NCBI GenBank assembly: GCA_963971225.1
Contig: OZ020268.1
Span: 58,899,900-58,963,899 of the forward strand
DNA from: Melieria omissa
Taxonomy: Eukaryota; Arthropoda; Insecta; Diptera; Ulidiidae
Direction: 5' to 3'
DNA length: 64,000 nt
Of the stretch, positions 1 through 11,155 are shown piece by piece. The notes under the pieces are model-generated. The model saw only the letters and a list, made by a program, of their open reading frames with translations, searched no databases and was not told the origin of the DNA. The stretch's first letter is position 1; every line of letters starts with the position of its first letter. Made by a program: the position numbers and the translations under genes.

Positions 1-400
1 CGTTGAACAAAGGGCGTGGCACATTTTTTATGCAGCAAGTACATTTTTTATGCAGTAAGTTGTACATCAATGAAACTTGGTATGAACCTACCATTTAATC
101 ACATCTTTCGGCAGAGGGAATGGGGTTGGTATTGAACAAGGGGGTGTGGCATCGCCCATACAACTCAAATATTTTAAATGGAATAGCTTCGGAGTTGTAA
201 GCCGCACAGCATTGAAATTTGGTGTACCGTCGTTTCATAGATGTGTCATTCTACTGATGAGATTTAATCGGCGTTGGTCAAGGGGCGTGGCAGATTTTTT
301 ATGAACCAACAGTTATGCAGTTCGACTAGAAGAAAGTTGTGAGCATTGGACAAGAGGGCGTGGTACCGCCTCCATTTTTATATACATAAATTGTTTGTCC
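1..400. repeat. Degenerate repeats carrying a 'gggcgtgg' motif
   Basis: The motif AAGGGGCGTGGCA or close variants recurs near 10, 137, 277 and 351, each in a similar AT-rich context with phrases such as 'gaaatttggt' nearby. This is a decayed repeat at roughly 75-140 bp spacing. No open frame of note is present. The family is not identified; similar motifs recur near 6,020 (GGGCGTGGTCGGA). Confidence 0.5.
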
Positions 401-559
401 TAACCTCCATTTCTATATACATAAATTGTTTGCTGATTGATTGATTGATTGATTCATCATCATTAAGTCCAAACCGCTGAAGCTACAAACAAGAAATTTG
501 AACTGTAGATAGATCTTGAAAAATGAACCTCCGCTAAGACGGGATTTTTTGAAATACGA

Positions 560-1430
560 TGTGTAAAGGAGCAAAACATACGTTAACGTGTTGTATGAAG
601 AAAAGTGATTTAAGAGACATATTGATTTCGAACTTCCTGAAAACACTCTAAACCAAAAAATAATTCGACACGTATTTTATAATTTTTCGAAAATCAAAAT
701 TTAACTGGACCAACAATGGGTTAAGATTTATTTAAGGGTAGACTCGAAAAAAACATGAACCGATAGGCCTATTGACTTCAAAAATTGTGAAAATACTTGA
801 AATAAAAAAATTATACACTTGTTTCTCATTATTTTCAAAATCGAAATCTACCTCGATCAACGACGGGTTAAAAGTATGTATTGGGAAAAATTTTTTTTTA
901 ATCTTTTGACTTCAAACTTGGTGAAAGTATTTCAAATGTAAAATAAGTCGATACGTGTGTTTAATTTTTTCCGAATATTAAAATCGAGCGGCGTCAACGA
1001 CCGGTTAAAAGTTTGTATGGCGAAACTGTAAAAAACATGAATTAATGAGGCCACGGACTTCAAACTTTATGAAAGTACTCTAAATGAGAAATAATTTGAC
1101 ACGTGTTTTTCACTTTTTTGAAAATCAAAATCTAACGGGGTCAACAATGGGTTAACAGTTTGTATGGAGAAACTCGATTTATTGGTCCTTTTGACTTGAA
1201 ACTTAGACAAAAAGCACTTAAAATGCGCTTTTAATTTTTTTTTAATTGAAATCTACTGTGGTAAACTAAGGGTTAAAAATTTGTTTAGAGTAAATGTGTA
1301 AACTTAGAATTTAAAGGGTCTTTTGACTTCACCGTTTTTAGTACCACTTGACATCAAAGATAATAGACATATGTTTTTGTTTAAATCAAAATCTGACGGT
1401 GTCAACAATGCGTTCAAAATTTGTATCGGG
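560..1430. repeat. Degenerate ~140-bp tandem repeat array
   Basis: A block of about 125-147 bp recurs at least six times. Each unit contains a form of GTCAACAATGGGTTAAAAG (near 708, 855, 995, 1137, 1262 and 1397), then a 'gtttgtatggagaaac' segment, then 'gacttcaaac', then a 'gacacgtgttttt' segment. Divergence between units is high, so this is an old minisatellite-like array. No coding capacity was seen. Confidence 0.7.
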
Positions 1431-1747
1431 TGAAAGAAGAGAGCTTGCGTGTGTAGCCGCGGGGCCCAGCTAGTACATTTATATAATAAAATTATACTTA
1501 CAACCCGAGTATTCAAATTGATTGGGTGGAAGTCGAGTTTACATTCAATTAAAAAAATTTGCGCACAAAATAGTTTCTTTTCTCAGAAAATAATTATCTA
1601 AAATGGAAAGGAGTCACGCAAGTTTAACTTAATTCGTTTTAATGTTACCAGTCGTTGCTGTTTAATGTGAAATTAACAATAAATAAAAATGTAATAAAAA
1701 ATGTATCTCTGTTTAAAAAACACTTTAATTTTGTAGATAGTATAATA

Positions 1748-1980
1748 AAAGTATAATAATAAAGTAGTCTAATAAAAACTCTCCCAAATTTTTTTTTAAA
1801 TTACGTAAATTTTGATGTCTGAAATTTGTCAGTTCAAAAAATGTTCAACCACAGTCGCAACTTCTTTTAAATAAAATCAAAAGGAAAATGCTTAGGTATA
1901 TTTTAATACAACTTTGTCTACCCTGTCGACAATTTAAAGCTTCTGCTGATGACTGTTTTAACAATATTTGTCAATCAAAT
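1748..1980. mobile_element. Truncated copy of the MITE found at 35,643
   Basis: The stretch from 'agtataataataaagtagt' to 'aatatttgtcaatc' matches the inside and left end of the MITE at 35,643-35,935, including the segments 'gatgtctgaaatttgtcag' and 'aaaatgcttaggtatatttt'. The right terminal inverted repeat is absent, so this is a fragment. It carries about 20 extra bases near 1925-1945 compared with the other copy. Confidence 0.7.
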
Positions 1981-3727
1981 ATGTATACATGTTTTACACC
2001 TGTCACTAACTACTTCAGTTTATCACTTAATCAAAAATCTTCAACTATCAATTAAAGCGAAAATACCTTTTCTGCAACGTTTGAAAAACTTTAAATGCCT
2101 AAAATAAATCATACAAGTTCAAAGATCATTTCCATGTCTCATTCAACAAACTTCATATGAATTCTCATAATTTGGCGCATTGGTCTTGAAATCTTTGTGG
2201 CGGCAAATCAACTCGAATGTATTTCAAGTTCAGACTCTGTAATCGCTAAAGGTAGATTATTTTGTTGAATCAATAAATAAAATCGCATATGAGGCTTCGA
2301 GTAATAAGCAATAAAAATCAGCAGATTGCTTTGAAGATTTTTCTCGAGTCCAAAGGTCCAAAAGCACCGATCACTGCAAAAATGCACTAAAACCATACAA
2401 CTTGTTCAGTCGTGGAAACCTTTTAGAAACATATTATCTCTAGTCGTTGGTAATTTGCTTAAAAAACACTAAAATTTGTTCCGGTAGTAATAAAAGTTGC
2501 TATTGTTTAGACACTTACTCTAGTTACACATGGCCTCAAGGCGCACACAACTTATTTTCCATTTCATTTCCACAAAATTGTATTGTTTTCAATGGGTTAA
2601 ATGGAAAATCGTTTGCAAGGTGTATTTAATAAGGTGATGGCACTACTGCAAAAACAAAATTCCCATGTATTTTGTTAGTGCTTTTGGGCATGCTGCTTGT
2701 CAAAATCAAATCAAAAGACAAGCAACACAAAAACAATTTTAGCCAAAGCCAAAGGAAAATCAGAAGAAATCAAAAGAAAATCAGAAGAAAAAAGTTTAAG
2801 CAGTTGTGTTGCCACCACTACCTTATTAAATGTGCCTTGATCGTTTGAATATCGCGTGAGCTTTCAGCGCTGACGGCGATGACGCCACATTTCACAAACT
2901 CACATAACACGTTTGTTTCATTTGACTTTTTAATGAATGTTTTCGCTAAGCTGAAACTCTCGCCGCGTGCACAGAACGCCAGCAGACGCGAGCGTTTTAC
3001 AAAGTTCAAGTTCATGTGCGAGTTTAGCTGAGAGCCGACTGAAAGCAGCCCACAGCGCTGCTCAATGATTGCGTCTTCAGCTGCTAAACGTGTCACGGCA
3101 GTGCAGCAATTGCAGTCCATGAAATTCACAGTTCAGCCAGGAGGCAGCCAACACGTTGCTGGCTTCCGAGTGACCAGTTGACACTTTCATGTGGTCGCTA
3201 GTCCAAACTAACTGATTGCGATATTGCTTTGAAAATACGTTACACGTCATCAGCCGCACTCGTTGAGCTGCTGCGCTGCCCCTCAAGTTCAACTTTTAAT
3301 CGAATTGGTTAACCCGCCAACAGCCATTTAACGGCCGCGAGCGAGCGGCGTGTCTGCGTATTCATTTGCCGCCTGACACACATCAATTGACAGCCCAGCC
3401 ACCAATCTGCCGCTGGCTTTGCGAGCCACGCTTCTTCATTCATGCCGGCCGCGCGCACATGTGGCCGCTGCAGACGTGCTGATGATCGCGCGCGGCTGCA
3501 GTGCATGATTTGAATATTGAATTAATTTGCTGATTACGTTATCATTTGAGCGGAGCGTTTAGCCGGGCGTAAACGCAGTGAATGTATGTATGTGTGTCTT
3601 TCGGCGTGTGTGGCTAACTTTTGCACACAAGCGAGACGGGCGCCAACTTTTTGGATTCTCTGTTTTATTTTCTCTTTATTTTTTGCCAAATAGTAAAAGC
3701 ATTCCAATGCAGTTTTTAATCGTTGTA
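1981..3727. other. Intergenic stretch without a recognised gene
   Basis: About 1.7 kb. From 2,820 to 3,520 the base composition rises in GC and open frames of 60-100 codons appear on the minus strand, but they overlap each other in different frames, show no family motif and lack flanking splice or start context. I see nothing supportable as a gene. The GC-rich part could be regulatory or untranslated exon sequence. Confidence 0.4.
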
Positions 3728-3998
3728 CAGGTCTCCCTCGTATAGCGCGGTACTTCTACAATGCGTTTTCGATATAACGCCAAACAGTTTTTTTTTTATT
3801 ATGTTTTTTAATTTTTTAAATAAAGTATGAATTTTGATTTTGAGTTGGAATGTAAATACATCTTTAATTTAGTTTATTTTGGAAGCTTATAGGAACATAC
3901 CCCTGAAATTTATATGAAAGTTAAGTCTGCTATAACGCGAATCACATAACGCCAGGTTTTCCTGGAACGTAACCACCGCGTTATACGAGGGAGACCTG
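3728..3998. mobile_element. Pogo/Tigger-like MITE, 271 bp, TA target duplication
   Basis: The ends are inverted repeats. The left begins CAGGTCTCCCTCGTATAGCG and the right, read on the other strand, begins CAGGTCTCCCTCGTATAACG. Both are flanked by TA (3726-3727 and 3999-4000). There is no coding capacity. The CAG-CTG ends with TA duplication fit the Tc1/mariner/pogo superfamily; the pogo assignment is inference from the end sequence. Confidence 0.8.
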
Positions 3999-4630
3999 TA
4001 TTGCAATTTGTTTAGAGCAGTTTTGCTTTACCTGCTTGTTTAAAAGTTGTGCGGCATTGCAATTTAAAACGCTTGGTTTTGTGGGCGTGTGAGAAATTCC
4101 CAAGTAATAAAAATGGACTAAAAATAAAATGCGACAAGCAAAACTTTAGCTTTGAGTATTCAATTGACTACTCGAACGTGCTGAACCGTAGCGTAGAAAC
4201 GCTGTCTGTGTGACCAGAAAATGTAATTTCATACTTATTTTAGTTAGTTTAGTTAAAATTTTCTTGATTGTAGTTTTTTCTAATCAATAATGTTAAGTTA
4301 CCACAACTATGATGAAAACATTTCGTTATAATGGTTTTAGTTTTTTAATAAATACTTATTATTATTTATTTATTAGCTTCCACTTTAAGCTTTTAAAATT
4401 TGTTTGTATTATTTTTGTATTATGTATATTTTTTATTATATTTCTACATATTTGCGTTACATTTATTATACAAAAAGTGTTATTACAAATAGGTAAAATA
4501 AAACCTCTTTTGAGAAAAACGAAACGACAACGTCAGCATGCTGGCTGCTGTTGGGTTGTCACGTGATTACTACAGCAGTGCTAGTGACTTTAAAGCTGGG
4601 CTTTAAGCTCGCAAAATGCCTGCATATATA

Positions 4631-5910
4631 CAGGGTAGCTGGTATGAACTGAAACCAACTTTGAACTGCCGTTCAAATTTGACTCAGTGACAGTTGATTT
4701 AATTGTTGACAAGTGTGTAATAGCGTTTAATTTTGTGTTTCTCAAAAAAATTCCGTGGTCATGGATTTCAAACGGGAGAATATGATATTGTTATATTTAA
4801 CTGGAATCTCAAATTCCGAAATTGTTAAAAGACTTCAGCATTTGAATGCAAGTCGAGTTTTCGTGTGGCGGACTATAAAACGTTTCAATGAGACCGGCAG
4901 CTCTAAAAACGTTATGGCGGCGATCCGAAAAAAAAACAGCTACCAATGAAGCAATGGTTCGCAAAGTGAAGAAGAGAATTGAGCGAAATCCACAACGAAG
5001 CGCAAACAAACTGGCAAGGGATTTCAAAGTATCGCGTTGGAGCATGCAACAAATATTGAAAAATAGGCTTAAACTAAAGCCCTACAAGATACAAAAAGTG
5101 CATGGTCTCAACGCAAAACAAATTAAGTTACGATTGCAAAAAGCGAAGGAATTGAAGCGCTTGGCCGTAAATGGTGATATTTCGAATATCGTGTTTTCCG
5201 ATGAGAAGATTTTTTACCATTGAGCAAGCCATAAACAAACAAAACGACCGTGCATGGTTACGTGAGAGGTCACAAGACAATTTAAACACTCGTCTTGCAA
5301 CCAAACGTCATTCGCCTGCTCAGGTTATGGTTTGGGCCGCCATAACAGCCGATGGTCGATCACCACTCGTCTCTGTGGAGCCTGGTGTTAAAATGAATGC
5401 GCAAACTTATCGCGAACAAATTCTGGAAGCTGCTCTGAAGCCTTGGGCAACGAAACATTTCGGCTGCAAACCTTGGACGTTCCAGCAAGATTCGGCACCA
5501 GCTCACAAAGCGCGTGTTAACCAAGATTGGTTAAAAAACAACGTTCCTCGCTTCATTTCTGCACAACAGTGGATGTCAAATTCACCAGATGCGAATCCAA
5601 TGGACTTCTCAATCTGGAGTATTTTGGAGACTAAGGTTTGCACTAAAAACCACCAAAGTTTGAACGCGCTCAGATCCACACTTGTCCGGGAATGGAACCG
5701 AATCCCACAAAAGCACGTACGGCAGCGTGCGAGTCATTTTTTCACCGATTTGACAAAATTATCGCGGCGAAAGGCAGATATATTGAAATGTTATAATGTA
5801 AAATAATAATAAAAGATATAAGGAATCTTTTTGCTTTTATACGAAAGAAAAGCCTTCGAAAATACAATTTCAACAGCATCTTTAAGTTGTTTCAGTTCAT
5901 ACCAGCCCAC
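4631..5910 (+). mobile_element. DD37D mariner-type (maT-like) transposon, inactive
   Basis: Imperfect terminal inverted repeats share GCTGGTATGAACTGAAAC: left about 4637-4655, right about 5891-5906 on the minus strand. TA lies just before the left end. The body carries a full-length transposase region broken by frameshifts. The right boundary is approximate because the outermost bases no longer match the left end (cagggta versus cactgtg). Confidence 0.85.
4761..5806 (+). pseudogene. Frameshifted DD37D Tc1/mariner transposase
   Basis: The reading frame begins at the ATG at 4761 (MDFKRENMILLYLTGI), a helix-turn-helix start. It shifts frame near the A-run at about 4929 and again in the T-run at about 5210. 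The three segments are otherwise collinear. Visible catalytic landmarks: FSDEKIF (first Asp), FQQDSAPAHKA (second Asp) and SPDANPMDFSIWS (third Asp). By my count 37 residues separate the second and third Asp, the DD37D spacing of the maT group. All three acidic residues survive, so the two homopolymer frameshifts are the main visible defects. The recently intact look suggests a young copy. Confidence 0.85.
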
Positions 5911-8335
5911 AGTGGTCGGACTTATATGGGCACAGCGGTCAAAAATACTTCTAGCAGAAATATCAGCCTGAAACTTTGGTAACTTGTTTCTAAAAATGTG
6001 GCAATTATTTCATGTGAAAATGGGCGTGGTCGGACATCTATACGCCTGCCCCCATGTAAGGAAATGATAAAAAATTTGTTTCTTTTTTGTTTTTAATGAG
6101 AAACAAATTGTTTCCAAGATTTTGCTCGACAAAATTCATATATAGGCAGGGTCAGAGGGGCAACCGGAGGGGGTTGCGGGGTTCAAACCCCAAAATCAAA
6201 AAATTGCTTGTGAAAATTATGATCTCAAACAGTATTAGGCCCAAAGTGGTATGCAAAACCTCCCAAAATGAAATCCTGTGTGCGTCACTGTACAGGTAAT
6301 TAACTCAAAACGGAGCGTCAATTAAAATTTTATGAACAGAAGGTGGAAGCCAGTACCATTGATACATCTCTATCTCTTAGCAGTGTCGAGCGCATATTTC
6401 CTTAATTTTTCAAAATTTATTTTTTAATCTGAAAACATAGCTTTAGCTTTAACATAAAATTTAGCACTTGTATAAATCATATTTTATCTTGATATATCTC
6501 AAAATTTTATTAGAAAAAGTTTTCCATACGACACATTTTTAACTGATCGTTCCTGTGGCAGCTATATGTTACAGTTGGGCGATCTTGTTCAAGTTTAGTT
6601 ATGCGATTCAGTATTACATAGAAATGTCAAATACGACATTTTGTGAGAATGTCTTTAAAAATGCATATCTTGTTATGTCATTTCTTCTGCCAGATTTACT
6701 AATTTTCCCACATTGTGTGGTCTGAAACCGCTTTGCTCCATTTTCTCCTTCCACATTTGGACTGGAAACCTCTTTAACATTACCAAAAAAAACCAAAACT
6801 GTCCCCACAGAACCTATGATAACAAAAATATTTACATATGTAAATAGTGTCAGTCACCGTATATAAAAATTGGTTTAAAAGTGAAATTAAAATAGAAAAG
6901 TAAAAAAATTGCAATACGCATTATATTAACATCACCTTACTTAAAAACAACAGCACAAACAAACAACAATACCACCGCACAAAATGCCAAGCTTCTTTTG
7001 CACTTCTGGGTTTGCGCCCCATTTTTAATACAGGCACTCAGTCTATGAAAGATTGCACGAAGCCTGGCAAATTCTGGCAGCTGAAACTAACACATTATAA
7101 TCTTAAAACGTGACTTAGTATTAGGAAAAAAAGATCAATGGGGGCAACGAGGGGGAACACAACTAAAACTTTAAGTGAAATTCTGGGAGTCAGACGAAAA
7201 ACACAGAATATAGTAGTAGTAAATTTTGATTTTTGTTTTTAAGTAGACTTCAATTCAAATATATCTCATTAACTAAAATTAAGTTAAATACTTGTATGTT
7301 CAATACCCTTTTTATTAATTTTAAATTTGGTGATTTTTTAATAAAGTTTTAACACTTCAAAATTGATTATTGTAAAACGCTGCTCACATTGCACTAATCA
7401 AGTGAACAAATGTTCTCACTTCTGATGCTATTTTCAGAAAGTACCGCAAGAATCAAACCAAAAAAAATTTACCGTTAGAAAGCTTGATTATATAGGACAC
7501 TATGTAGTTACTTTTAATTTTAAAATTTGGACTTTGAATTTTTTATTTTTGGCCTATGGGAGCGACCACAGTGCAGCCCCCCTGTACTTCGACTTCCAAT
7601 TGTGAACTCGCCGAAACCGGCCCTTTTCGTACCCCATAAGAAAAGGATTAGTTGTTCAGGGGCATTCCGCAGTAATAAACCTTCGTCCTGATGCTTTTGT
7701 GCTACGTCAACTCGAGCAAGTCCACACTTTATCCTTCTGATTGAGCGCAATTAATAGTTAGAAAACTTTAATTTTTAATTTCTACTGTTTGCAAATCGGT
7801 CTCTGTTGGCGTTTTCTATCTCAAATCAATAAATTTTTAGCATATGCCATCTTCTCTATGCGAAAGTTACGTATGGTGGCCTGCGGCCAACACATGATTA
7901 GCTTTCTCTCTATTATTTGCCGCTTCCTATTGCGTAGCTTTATGAGGAGATTCCGAGGCAGCTCAGTCGATGATCAGTGCTCGGCCTTATCAACAGCAGC
8001 GGCCGTCCTTATCAGCAGCATGCATTAATTTTTTCATAGTGACTAGACACGAATTAACGCCATATGACAAGCGTCGAGCACAAAATTCAATGACACTCAG
8101 CACTGCGCTGAAGTGGCTGCGCGGACAGACGCACGAATGGACGGACGAGCGTTTGCAAATCGGTTCGGTGGCATGACTGCGAGCGCCGCTCCAACTCGGT
8201 TAGCAATGCAGATTTTTGCTCTAAGTATGCTTCCTCGTTCAGTTGCAGTTCGCATTGAAGTTACACTCACCAATGTTCTTAACCCATTTTCGGCCGCTAC
8301 CAGAAATAGCCAATATTTTATATATATATATGTAC
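5911..8335. other. Intergenic stretch, no gene recognised
   Basis: AT-rich to about 7,500, then more GC-rich from 7,550 to 8,300. Short open frames are present but none matches a family I know. The GC-rich part at 8,100-8,260 contains ATG-led codons that could be a presequence exon for citrate synthase (see findings). Otherwise I see nothing supportable. Confidence 0.4.
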
Positions 8336-9229
8336 TAGGGATTGCAATCCCGGACCAGTTTTACAATCCCGGGATTTTCGGGACTGAAAATCACAATCCC
8401 GGGATTTTGTTCGGGATTGAATATATTACTTTAAGGAACTAGTTCAGACTTTTTTTCAATCAAATAAATTATATCTATGTATTAAATACTGTGTGTGTAC
8501 TGAATTTAAAACTAAGAACAAAATATTTATGACAAATAACTTAAAAACGCATTTAATTGCCAAATCACCTGGCTAACCTGCTAAAAAAGGCATCTCTTTG
8601 ATTCAATACAAGTACATCAAATCGTATTATGTGTAAATCTTCAAGTTTTGGCCATTCAAAATAAGTGAAATTCGGTGTGAGTAATAACTATCAATAATTT
8701 AAGTTTCGCTATAGTTTTAATTCACAAATGCTGATGGTTTTATATTAGCTTTTTCTTCCTCCTCTCTTTACACCATTTTCCTTGCGTATTGTGAATGTGA
8801 TAAGTCACATTAATGTAAAGAAGAATTAAACTTGCATGTTTTTAGAAAATTCTGGTTGTTTACTTTTTTGAATGGATTCATTTTTGGGAGCGTAAGCTTG
8901 TTTGCACTTCTGATTTTGGTTACTGGCAAATCTGTACTGGAAAAGACAGACTGGACAGAGCTATTTTGTACAAATTTGTAAAAAGTAGTTCTACACAAAC
9001 AGAGCTATTGTTGCATTAACACTTATTCAAACGTCACAGACAATGGGTAATTTATTTTTTGTGTTAAATAAGAAGGGTTAAATTTTTTGAAATCAACGTG
9101 ACAAAAGCAAAAAGTAAGTTTTTGTTTCGATTCCGGGATCGGATTTTGTCAATCCCGGGATTTTTCGGGACTGAAATTGTCCGGGATCCCGGGATTACGG
9201 AATTCGCGATCTCGGGATTGCAATCCCTA
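8336..9229. mobile_element. hAT-type MITE with perfect 8-bp target duplication
   Basis: The ends are inverted repeats TAGGGATTGCAATCCCG. The flanks are an identical 8-bp duplication, ATATGTAC at 8328-8335 and 9230-9237, the hallmark of hAT insertion. Just inside each end are several copies of AATCCCGGGATTTT with a following CGGGACTGAAA, typical subterminal repeats. No transposase is visible in the 0.9-kb body, so the element is non-autonomous. Confidence 0.92.
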
Positions 9230-9325
9230 ATATGTACATAGTTTATTATATATGTAGATAGTTTTAATCAAATGAAAAAATCAATAATTTGAAAAGGTTA
9301 TATATTTTTCAGAATATTCAAAATA

Positions 9326-10899
9326 AGGTCCGTTTCATAATTATAACGCCACTTGATTTTCCTGCATATCTCGAAAACCAGCAGTGCTATCAAAAAAGCG
9401 TCTTCTCATGAAATTGCACTTGATATTAGTGTAATTTGATAACAATAAAAAAAAATTAAAAATCGTGGCTACTTCTTTATTTGAAAGCATTTTTTCTTTA
9501 TTCAGTGTTTCATATTTATAACGCCACTTGTGTTAAGTAGGCAAAAAAGGTTTCAAGAAGAAGAAAATCACAAGGTTAGTTTTGCAACTGCTTTCCTTTA
9601 TTTAACACAACATTGGATATTCTATCATTCATGCTATGAATCAATTTTTGCATTACATTTACATCGATGTTGTACCATTCTTTGAGAATGGTAGCTTTTA
9701 GATCAACATCGGTGTTAAATTGCTTGTTTCCTGCGTAGACGCGACGAACTAGAATTCCCCACAAATTTTCGAAGGGGTTCAGGTCTGGGAGTAGGCCGGC
9801 CAATCCATAACTTCCACATTATTGGCTGAAAACCAAGTCATGGTTTCGTGACTTGTGTGGATGGCGGCATTGTGCTGTTGGAATACATAGCCATTGGGTG
9901 TCTGTTGACTCAAAAAAGGAAGTACTCATGCGCAGCACGCCAATGAAGTCACTGCTTTTCATTCGGCTCGATGCAAATTGTAGTTCGAGACATCCTTCGG
10001 ATGAAATTGCACCCCAGACTATCACTGTTCTACTACCGAAGTTCCATTTGGAATAAAATTCAAGTTCTTCCGCAAGTCTCGCCAGTAGCCATGGTATCCG
10101 TCCGGCCCATCCAAATTCCATTCTTTTTCATCAAAAAACATTACGTAAAATAAGAAGAAGCATTAGTGGTAAGCATAAATCAATTTAAAAAAATTTGAAC
10201 TTACTTTTTTCCAATCGCGACCCATGTTCTGGAGAGCAATAGTGAGTCTAGCGGTTTTATGACGGGCCAAAAGTTTGGACGCAGCCTTCAATACGATGTT
10301 TTTACGGCGTTTGATGGTGCGCCAGACTGTTGTCCTAGACACACTGACGTCACAAGTCCTCTTTAGTTGACTCAGCGTTTACGAAGAATTGCTTGCCTCG
10401 CATATAATATGGGATTCGCTGCGTTGATTCGACATTTTTTTCGCCCAGAACGTTTCTTGGAGTCGTAGGAGTCTTTGTCCTTCAAAAAATTTTGGACAAT
10501 GCTGTAACTCCTGTCAATCCTGCGCCCAATTTCGCGAGTCCCTACGTTTTCCTGTTTAAACGCGAGAATTTGTCCTTTCTCGATATCGGTTAAACGTTTT
10601 CTCGTGGCATCATACACAAAATGATTAATTCTTAACTAGCTAAATCAGTATGCAACCAAACTGTATGCTATGATTTGAAAAATTAGATTTTTCGCAAGTG
10701 GCGTTATAAATATGAAACACTGAATATATAAAAAATTCGTTCTAACAAAGAAGTAGCCACGATTTTTGAATTTTTTTTATTGTTATCAAATTGCACTATT
10801 AGCAAGTGCAATTTCATGAGAAGACGCTTTTTTGATAGCACTGCTGGTTTTCGAGATATTCAAGAAAATCAAGTGGCGTTATAATTATGAAACGGACCT
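9326..10899 (-). mobile_element. Tc1-like transposon with long (~206-bp) inverted repeats
   Basis: TA flanks both ends (9324-9325, 10900-10901). The inverted repeats run about 206 bp (9326-9533 and 10692-10899) and begin AGGTCCGTTTCATAATTATA. Inside each arm an internal direct repeat with the motif ATAACGCCACTTG recurs, giving an IR/DR layout like Minos- or Sleeping Beauty-type Tc1 elements. The arms are still nearly identical, so insertion is fairly recent although the transposase is broken. Confidence 0.93.
9576..10617 (-). pseudogene. Broken Tc1 transposase (DD34E type)
   Basis: Read on the minus strand, the frame opens at 10617 with MYDATRKRLTDIEKG, a paired-type helix-turn-helix region ending near RSGRKK. 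It then shifts frame several times. Landmarks remain: FFDEKEWNLDGPDG (first catalytic Asp), FQQHNAAIHTS where the second catalytic Asp position reads His (codon CAC), and LLPDLNPFENLW with the catalytic Glu. The segment 9803-9576 holds the C terminus. Frameshifts plus the Asp-to-His change make this copy inactive. Confidence 0.85.
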
Positions 10900-10901
10900 T
10901 A

Positions 10902-11155
10902 TGACTAAAAAAATGCTTTTTTTCGTGCCTTCGCCAACATCTCTAAATTTATCTTTTTACAAAAAAATTATTATTTCGAGGGGTTACCAAAAGACCAAAG
11001 CTATTTTATGCATCAAAAGTTCAAAGATATAATGTAAGTGCAGAGCTACTCTCCTTCAAAGTGGCTGGTCGAAAAATCGACCAGCGGCCGAAAACTGGTT
11101 AATTAAAATATTTCTTATAATTAATTGCTAATTGTGTTCATTCTTTTCTTTACAG
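10902..11155. other. Intron sequence upstream of citrate synthase exon
   Basis: AT-rich DNA ending in the pyrimidine-rich acceptor TTCTTTTCTTTACAG at 11155. It follows directly on the Tc1 element. I take this, and probably the transposon itself, as part of an intron of the citrate synthase gene. Confidence 0.5.
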
